From Odobenus rosmarus divergens (taxonomy: Eukaryota > Chordata > Mammalia > Carnivora > Odobenidae): a stretch of 64,000 nt of DNA. The stretch covers positions 1,345,100-1,409,099 of the forward strand of contig NW_004450478.1 in NCBI RefSeq assembly GCF_000321225.1, read 5' to 3'. The notes beneath the pieces were generated by a model. The model made no database searches and was not told where the DNA came from. It saw only the letters and a list, made by a program, of their open reading frames with translations. How positions within the stretch are numbered: position 1 is the stretch's first letter; each line of letters opens with the position of its first letter. The position numbers and the translations under genes are program-made. Positions 57,346 to 64,000 of the stretch are shown here, piece after piece.

Positions 57346-57539
57346 TCTCTGAGACCACGATGCACATTTGGTCCTTTATTATACTAAGTAATTTTAGTTA
57401 GTATCACCTTAGAACAAGCCTGTATGACTGGTATAAAGTGGGTTTTTCCCAAGTCCCCCAAATGAACCCAGATAATAACTAATTAATATTCCAAATATTT
57501 AGAGTTTATCTTCACAATCTTAAAGCTGTGTCCTCATTG

Positions 57540-57880
57540 CCACTAACCTAGACTATTTTCAGTAGCCTGACTAGTTCCCCTTCAATCTACTGCACATTCA
57601 AAGCCATCTATGTATAACTCCTATAGCATCTCTCCTAAATAGCCTTCAGTAGTTGTCATACTAAACCCGGTAAATTGAGTAGAATCCATCCCTCTCATGC
57701 CTAGTATGTTCCAACATACTCTTCTGGTCTTATGTCCCACTCTGCGTTTGTTTGTAATCCATAAGCAAGCCATACCGTTGTTCCCAAATGCCACCATCTC
57801 CGCCTTTGCCTGGAGGCACCTCCAGCAAGTGTGTGCTAATCGATACCTCTAGAAATCTTCACAAACATTCTTAAAGCATT
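57540..57880 (+). mobile_element. L2 remnant, sense
   Basis: CCTAGACTATTTTCAGTAGCC, CCTGACTAGTTCCCC and, further on, TTTGCCTGGAGGCACCTCC follow L2 ORF2-end wording (CCTGGACTATTGCAATAGCC ... GTCTCCCTGC ... CTGCCTGGAACGC). Confidence 0.6.
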
Positions 57881-58159
57881 CTGGAAACTGGAATTTCACC
57901 TCCTCTTAGCGGCAAACGTTATCTCCATGACTTGATGTGTTTGAGCATCCCTAATAAAACCTATTTTTCATTATAATTATTTAGAAATGAAGAAACATGA
58001 GAATGTAGAACTGGAAACAAGTTGGAGATCATTAGGTTCAAGATCTTTCTTTTATAAGTGAGAAAAATGAAGCTCACGGAAAGGAAGTGCCTCTCAGAGT
58101 AACAAATGGAGTTGGTAATGATGATAAGATTAGACTAAGACCTGTGTTTTTCTAGCTGT

Positions 58160-58420
58160 CTCCATTCTATTTCCCACACTATCTCCATTCAATTTCCGTA
58201 TATTCCATTCTATTTCCAAATACTCTCCATTCTATTTCTATATAATATCTCCATTCTATTTATGTATACTGTCTCCACTCTATTTCCATATGCTCTCCAT
58301 TCTATTTCCGTATAATATCTCCATTCTATTTCCATTTACTATTTCCATTCTACTTCTGTATACTATGTCCATTCTATTTTCATATACTATCCATTCTATT
58401 TCCATATACTCTCTCCATTC
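58160..58420. repeat. Minisatellite, about 11 units of 20-24 bp
   Basis: Head-to-tail units of the form TCCATTCTATTTCCATATAC with 2-4 extra bases (AT, TC, GTC). Units 4, 5, 7, 8 and 9 are 24 bp. A partial twelfth unit ends at the start of an MLT1 LTR. On the minus strand the 24-base units read as an 8-residue repeat, which explains the misleading open frame there. Confidence 0.92.
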
Positions 58421-58426
58421 ATTGGC

Positions 58427-58831
58427 ATTATGGGTTGAATTATATTCCCCTCCAAAAAGATATGTTGAAATATGATTGTCATAGATATAATTAGTCAGTA
58501 TTAGGTCACACTGGAGTATCATGGGCCCGTACTCCAATATGATTGCTGTTGTAAGAAGACAGTCAAACGAAGATAGAGACACACGGGAAGCACATGAAGA
58601 AAGAGATTGGAGTATGCAGCTGCAAGTCAAGGAACCCCAAAGATTGCTGACAAACCACCAGAAGCTAGAAAGAGGCAAGGAAGACATCCCCTACCATTTT
58701 CAGAGGGAGCACGGCACTGCTGGCACCTTGTGTTCAGGTATCTAGCCTCCAGAATTTTGAGACAATACATTTCTGTTATTTTAAGCCACCATTTTGTGGT
58801 ACTTTGTCATGGCAGCCCAAGGAAACTAATA
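58427..58831 (+). mobile_element. MLT1-type (MaLR) solo LTR, sense
   Basis: Opens GCATTATGGGTTGAATTATA, contains GTCACACTGGAGTATCATGG, AAGAAGACAGTCAAACGAAG, ATGCAGCTGCAAGTCAAGG, GAAGCTAGAAAGAGGCAAGG, and ends GACAATACATTTCTGTTATT, GTCATGGCAGCCCAAGGAAAC. About 405 bp, no attached internal region. Confidence 0.88.
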
Positions 58832-58839
58832 AAATTGGG

Positions 58840-59066
58840 GAGGCAGAGTAGTTCAGCACATGAGCTCTGGAGTCAAATTAATAGCACTTGTTACCTTGCT
58901 ACCTTGGGCACATTTCTTGATCTCTTCAGGATTTCATTTTCTCACCTCAAAATGGATATGTTATCACCTACCTTACAAGGCTAACATGAGCCTTAAATCA
59001 GATAAATCTTGTGATGCACTTAAAGTGGCTGACACGTAGAAAGTGCTCAATAAATATTAACTGTTG
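58840..59066 (+). mobile_element. MIR element
   Basis: Sense MIR with TGAGCTCTGGAGTCAAATTA, GTTACCTTGCTACCTTGGGC, CACCTCAAAATGGATATG, CACCTACCTTACAAGGCT, AGAAAGTGCTCAATAAATAT. Almost the whole element is present. Confidence 0.88.
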
Positions 59067-59079
59067 TGTAACTTCCTTG

Positions 59080-59160
59080 AGGATTTACTCACCCCTGCAG
59101 TCCCTAACAGACCCTAACGTTTTTCACAGAGTAGGCGTGCAATAAATAACTGCTTCAGTG
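59080..59160 (+). mobile_element. L2/MIR tail scrap
   Basis: GAGTAGGCGTGCAATAAATAAC is the L2-type 3' end wording. Short and tentative. Confidence 0.45.
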
Positions 59161-59470
59161 AGCATGAGTACCTGGGGAGGGAGCATCTGAGTGGAAATTC
59201 TTGTTGAGTTTCTCTCCCTTTCCTCCTGTGTCTCCGCTGTTGTCTTTTTACTAAAACGAGCCTTTAGAATCAAGGCGAAGCTTGGGGAAGCTGTTATGTC
59301 AGTCAGAGTCAGGCCTGCTTATCTGTAGGCAAGGTTTGGGCTGAATCTTTTTAAATTTTTATTTATTTTTTAAGTTTAAGTTGCTGGGGTTAACGATATG
59401 CTGTAGTTGAGGATGTGGAGAGATGAACTGGATGGGGAGTAGAGGAAAGAGGTTAAGATTTTGGACTCTG

Positions 59471-59485
59471 CATATATATATATAC

Positions 59486-59520
<35 letters not shown>
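59471..59520. repeat. (AT)n microsatellite
   Basis: ATATATATATATACATAAAT then a pure AT run to 59520. Likely polymorphic. Confidence 0.92.
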
Positions 59521-59522
<2 letters not shown>

Positions 59523-59534
59523 TTGTTTTTCTCC

Positions 59535-59680
59535 CTACATACAATATAAGCTCCTTAAGAGCAAGTAACTTGATTTAACTTGTTTACTGCTTCTGGCCCC
59601 AGTGCCAAAACAGTCTCTGGCACGTAGTGAGCCCTGAATAAATACCTAGTCAATGAATAAATGAATGAATGAATCATGAC
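59535..59680 (+). mobile_element. L2 3' end
   Basis: ATAAGCTCCTTAAGAGCAAG, GCTTCTGGCCCCAGTGCC, GTCTCTGGCACGTAGTGAGC, CCTGAATAAATACCTAGTC and (AATG)n is the L2 tail in order. Confidence 0.78.
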
Positions 59681-59996
59681 TTTGGGGATCAGAGAAAGCC
59701 TATTTTAAAGCAGAGATGAAAAAATGAGAGGAAGTCTTCCTTCCTTCTCTTTTTTATTTTTGTTGAGCTCTCTGATCCTCCACCCCATCTTTATCTTGTA
59801 CCATTATCCCTTGAACCCCTTCCTGTACCATCTCTCTTCTCATACTTTTAGCTAATGTTAATTGTCTGCCATTTTGCTACATTGAATCTGCTTCAATTAT
59901 CATCCATTTCGCCTGTTCTCTTCAGCTTTTTTGTCTCATTGGGATCTTTATCCTATAAGAGATCTCAAGTATCTACCATATTTAAAAAAGAAGGAC

Positions 59997-60184
59997 GGGG
60001 GTACCTGGGTGGCTCAGTCAGTTAAGTGGCCAACTCTTGATTTCAGCTCAGGTCATGATCTCAGGATCATGGGATCGCACCCCACGTTGGGCTCTGCACT
60101 CAGCGTGGAGTCAGCTTGTCCCTCTCCCTCTGCTCATGAGCATGCTTTCTCTCTCTCTCTCAAATAAATAAAATAAAACTTAAA
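59997..60184 (+). mobile_element. Can-SINE, sense, older subfamily
   Basis: Head GTACCTGGGTGGCTCAGTC, body GGCCAACTCTTGATTTCAGC, CCACGTTGGGCTCTGCACTC, CTCTCTCAAATAAATAAAAT. Flanks AAAAAAGAAGGAC (59984-59996) and AAAAAAGAAGAAA (60185-60197) match 11 of 13. Its TTGATTTCAGC part is shared with other carnivores, so this copy predates the arctoid-type copies. Confidence 0.94.
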
Positions 60185-60185
60185 A

Positions 60186-60226
60186 AAAAAGAAGAAAGAG
60201 GAGGAGGGGGAGGAGAAGGAGAAGAT
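60186..60226. repeat. Purine (GGA/GAA) tract after the SINE tail
   Basis: GAAGAAAGAGGAGGAGGGGG and onward GAGAAGGAGAAG, a simple expansion of the SINE A-tail. Confidence 0.8.
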
Positions 60227-61599
60227 CCTTTCCCAACCAATGTGGCTTTCTAATTACTTCCCATCTCTCTTGGCTTCTTGGTCACCATCATCTAACCTCT
60301 TCCTATGAAGCAATTCCCATTTTTTAACAGATTAATTCTACTAAAAATTGAGCTTTTCCTTTTATGTGTTTTTATATTTTAACCATATTTGAAGGTAAGT
60401 ATTTTAAAAGTATGCTGATGGGACTCTAAATACAGGGGACTATGCACAGGAGGCTCTCAGGAGATGATGTCAGCATACTAACAGGTATGTGACTTTCATA
60501 GAATCAGTTCGGCTACCTGATGAGCATTTAATGCCTGTGGATTTCTTTGAGATAGTTGATCAGGGATCAGGGCTGTGTTAGATTTTTAAAATGAAATATC
60601 GCATGGGTGAAAAATTGTTCATACTGAGAGAATTTTAAACAAATTCAAATTTGCTTACATTAGATAAATTTTAATGAAGTCTTGATGAAGCCCATATTTA
60701 AGCAGGTTATGTTAAATTTCCTATGAATCAAAGAATTAATCAGTTTATGGGTGTCATTCTCTCTCGTTTTTTTTCAAGAGAGTGGCAATAGCTTCTGTTT
60801 CTTTCTCCCTCTAAGCAATTCTGTTTCTCATTTTAATGGAATTGGAAACTCACATAAACCCTCTGAAATGGAAACCACTAGATACACTCACATTATAAAA
60901 AGTGCTTCCTGTTATCAACTTCGAGTCTGTGGCCTTTTGGGGTGAAAGAAATGTTTGGTTTCATTTTTCCCTTTGATTTCCTTTGGATATTTTTTCTAAG
61001 GAGCCATTCTCACTAAAAGGATGAGCTCATGTTCTAAAACAGGATTTATGTTCTCTAACAGAAACTATACCAAAGTTGGAAATTTATATGGTAAATAGTA
61101 CTTTGTCAATGTTTGCACTTTGTTCAAAATGTAAAACTAAACATCTAGACTTATGTACAGAGTTAAAAAGGAACATAATAAACTATAAATTGAGTCTTTG
61201 CCATATATAAGCATCTTAATGAAAAAAAGTTATTTAACTTTCAATTAAATTCACTAAGAGGAGCTAATTCACTTATGACCCAAAATAATAGGTGAAACAA
61301 AATAATTATTAAGAAGAATTATTAATTACATGGACTTGGAAGAGCAGAATGGGCCCAATCATGTGTTCAGAAATATAACTACATTTGGTATCTCTAATCC
61401 TTACTTGGGGACTCTTGATGGAACCCTGCCAATTTGCCTATAGTGCATCCCAATTGGTCACCTTCTGGCCGGGGTGGGGGGGGGCTCCAAGACCCTACAT
61501 ATTGGTGGGAATAGACCTAACTCTCTCCATCAAGTCTTCTGACCTCCAACCTTTTAAGTATATTGAATAAAAAGTCTAAGAGAGCATAGGTATGTTGTG

Positions 61600-61810
61600 G
61601 AACAAACATGGGTTTTGGTGCAAAATGGTTCAAATTCTAACTGTGTCATTTACTAGTATAGGTCATAGGCAGATTTTACCTAGATTTCTAAACTCTGAAT
61701 TTTCTCACTGGAAAAATGGAGCTAACTAAGCCTGATGTGTGAGAATTGATTGTGTCTGAAAACACCAAGCATAGTGGCTGACCAGGGTTTGTGTTCAGTA
61801 AATGTTGGTG
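61600..61810 (+). mobile_element. MIR element, decayed
   Basis: GTTCAAATTCTAACTGTGTC, ATTTTCTCACTGGAAAAATG, and the GGCTGACCAGGGTTTGTGTTC then AGTAAATGTTGGTG end (in parts) follow MIR sense order. Confidence 0.7.
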
Positions 61811-62543
61811 TTTTCCTGCCCACAGAAGCTGTCTTTTTGACCTTTGACCTCAAAAACAAGCACTATAAAGGGCTTATATTATATTTTTTTTCAAGAATGC
61901 ACACATGTAGTTCCTGTTTTTGATCATCAGCATATGTACTTTCTTCATTGTATTCTGCTTAGGCAAATGTTTAAGGTAGCATGTTCTATGCTAGCAGTCT
62001 TCAAATTTTCTCTCTGACACCTCTCAATAAGTCAAATGCAAGCTTTCCACTGGTTTTTCCCAGATGCATTATACTTCTTTCCCCTCCTGCTCGAGAAAGT
62101 GTTCAGCTACAAGTAGTAGGAATGCAGCACATCTTCCCTGATTTATAAAGTGCAAATTATTCACCAATTTTGATATTTTAATTCTTTTCATAGCCAATTT
62201 CTTATAACACACCTCAGAGCTAATTTTGACAAATCAAAGCTCATATCTGCTGTCCTAAGTATATTCTGACTATGCGTAAGAGAGGGATCTGGGAAAAGTG
62301 ACCAGTCTGGGAGAGTTAGGCAAGGGAAAAGCCTCATAATAGTAAATAATCTATGGGGAGAAAAGAGAATTTATTAATAGTAATATTGCTCCCGGGTCCT
62401 GGTGTTTCTTCCTGGTTTTGACATGAGGAAAAGTGTTGGGGTGTTGGTACACGTGTTAAAGGTCAGTGTATCTGAGGCAGATCCTGCTGTGCCCCGCTCA
62501 CTCTCTGAAAAAGAGAAAAAGAAAGAGAAAAAGAACTAATGGG

Positions 62544-62673
62544 TGTTAAGGAGGGTACTTGTTGCGATGAGCACTGGGTGTTGTATGTAAGTGATGAATC
62601 ACTAAAGTCTACTCCTGAAACCAATATTACCTTATATGTTAACTAACTAGAATTTAAACGAAAACTTAAAAGA
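62544..62673 (+). mobile_element. L1 3' end, short, with TSD
   Basis: GATGAGCACTGGGTGTTGTA, GTGATGAATCACTAAAGTCT, TACTCCTGAAACCAATATTA and TGTTAACTAACTAGAATTTA form an alternative carnivore L1 tail. Perfect 16-base duplication AAAAAGAACTAATGGG at 62528-62543 and 62674-62689. Only about 130 bp of L1 was inserted. Confidence 0.92.
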
Positions 62674-62881
62674 AAAAAGAACTAATGGGGGCCCAGTTCC
62701 AATTCTGAAGAGTTGAGTAGCCATGGACAAGGGACTTCTTTGGTTTCTTTTTGTAGACTACGGCATAAGGATGGAAATATATGCTGCAGAGATGTCATGG
62801 GGTCAAGGTAGACACTGTTGCTCAGAATGTTTTGGAAAGCATTGAGATTATAAAAGGCGAGGGAGTCAACATTATCACATC

Positions 62882-63217
62882 TGTTAAAAGATAAACCAAA
62901 GCATATTGGAAAATTTAAGAGTTTATTTGAGCAAAAATCGATTCTAGTCAGGCAGCACCAAACTGGAAGTGGTTAGGAGTGTCTCCCCATCAGGAGCTCT
63001 GGGAGAGACTTTAATAGAGAAAAGGCACAGGCAAGGTAAGGCAATTATTGATTGGCTAAAGCTTAAAGCCTAATTGGCTGTTTTTGATTGGTTGTCCTTA
63101 GGTTTTGATTTGCTAAGCTTGAGGCATTTACAGGCTTAGATTTTGGTTAGCTTTCCTAGACCACCTCGCATTATAGCCACTTCAGTCTAATAACCTCAGT
63201 GTTCAATTAATTTAACA
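62882..63217 (-). mobile_element. Solo LTR, antisense, 336 bp, family not named
   Basis: It starts TGTTAAAAG and ends TTTAACA, so it has the TG...CA termini of an LTR. A 4-base direct repeat CATC flanks it (62878-62881 and 63218-63221). Reversed, the AATAAA signal falls near its 3' end (TTTATT at 62922-62927). TTGATTGGCTAAAGC, TAATTGGCTG and GATTGGTTG are reversed CCAAT-type boxes near its 5' half, as in many LTR promoters. It is a solitary LTR left by recombination and is not attached to viral genes. Confidence 0.75.
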
Positions 63218-64000
63218 CATCCCAAAGGATAATGTCATGAAAATATTTTCACTGCACTTGGCATCTCTTGAGGGAAAAGAATGCATATAGGCAACATAAA
63301 TGTGAGTACGGGGAATACTCCTTCTTTCATTAAAAAGTTATAGTATAATGTGCTACACAAATGTCAAGTTATGCAGTTATGTTTCAGAATGTTACTAGGA
63401 GTCCAAAACTGCACTGTCACAATTGAGTTTCCTCTTGATGTTTCACTGTTTCTTTAACAAGCAATAGAAAGTATAATAGTATTCCAATAGTTTCAGCCCT
63501 AAGCCTAGTTCTTCCCTGGTGGAAAATCTAGCATTAATTTAGCCAAGTGCACAAATGCTTCAGGAAAAATGGAACAGGAAATTAACTTTTTTGTAGCAGT
63601 ACAGGAACTATCTGAACTTAGCAAAGCATCAACCAGAAAGTCGACTTTCATATTGAGCAGTAAACTTTCCCTATTAGACACACCCAGAGGGCAGAAGTGA
63701 TTTCAAGTGGGTTTTCCCTTACTCCTCCCTTTATTATTAACTCTCTCTCTCTCTTTTGAGTAAACACTGAAAACATTAATAACCCATCTGAAGCTTCCTA
63801 CACACAAGCTAAACCTACTTGTCCAAATATTTCAGGGCTACATAAGCTATTTTAAAAAGTGGATTGATTTGGGGCAGAGTTAATTTTCTTTTTTTGTGGC
63901 GGAGAAGATAAAAATGAGGGAAAAGCAGATAAGCTGATTATTTTTCTTTTAAAGAAACAATAGTTAAAGTAATATTATGTCTGCTTAAAACAAACTTGTT

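Noticed and set aside
58160..58420. Possible CRISPR-like array
   Set aside because: Units are contiguous with no unique spacers and the host is a mammal. It is a minisatellite.
58280..58687. 135-residue repetitive frame on the minus strand
   Set aside because: The repetition comes from the 24-bp minisatellite and the remainder from the antisense of an MLT1 LTR.

Overview
This is nuclear genomic DNA from a carnivoran mammal, probably the arctoid branch (bears, seals, mustelids). The evidence is several tRNA-Lys-type carnivore SINEs (Can-SINEs) that open with GGCGCCTGGGTGGCTCAG. Most of their bodies read AGAGGGAACACAAGCAGG, which I associate with arctoids rather than dog or cat. Carnivore-type L1 3' ends and old mammalian repeats (MIR, L2, MER20, MER2, MLT1) agree. 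The species was not determined.

The window holds one complete protein gene and the start of a second, both on the + strand, in the conserved mammalian order ING3 then CPED1 (human chromosome 7q31). ING3 runs from 15217 to 40826 in 12 coding exons. All splice junctions are GT-AG and the joined frame is open for 418 codons, the length known for human ING3. It has a CpG-rich promoter before exon 1 and a polyadenylation signal at 41626. CPED1 begins at 50539. Only its first coding exon (83 codons, signal-anchor region) is present, and its next coding exon lies beyond the right edge.

Layout. 1-14900 is gene-free DNA upstream of ING3: an antisense L1, four or five Can-SINEs, MER20, old L1 and MIR pieces, a diverged ~200-bp direct repeat, and a long AT-rich unique stretch. 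14900-15500 is the ING3 promoter and CpG island. 15217-41650 is ING3, with introns full of MIR, L2, Can-SINE and MER2, and a nested antisense L1/LTR/L1/SINE cluster in intron 10. 41650-49500 is intergenic, with L2 and MER20 remnants, a 200-bp CTTT tract and a good CTCF-like motif. 49500-50540 is the CPED1 CpG island and 5' UTR with upstream ORFs. 50788-64000 is CPED1 intron 1, with L1, MLT1, a ~24-bp minisatellite, MIR, a SINE and a solo LTR.

ING3 is a chromatin reader of the NuA4/TIP60 acetyltransferase complex. CPED1 is a membrane-anchored PC-esterase/cadherin-like protein of unknown reaction. Nothing suggests they act together beyond being neighbours. I found no new gene system. The items most worth a second look are the promoter grammar of both genes, the CTCF-like site between them, the direct-repeat pair, the minisatellite, and SINEs with perfect target-site duplications.
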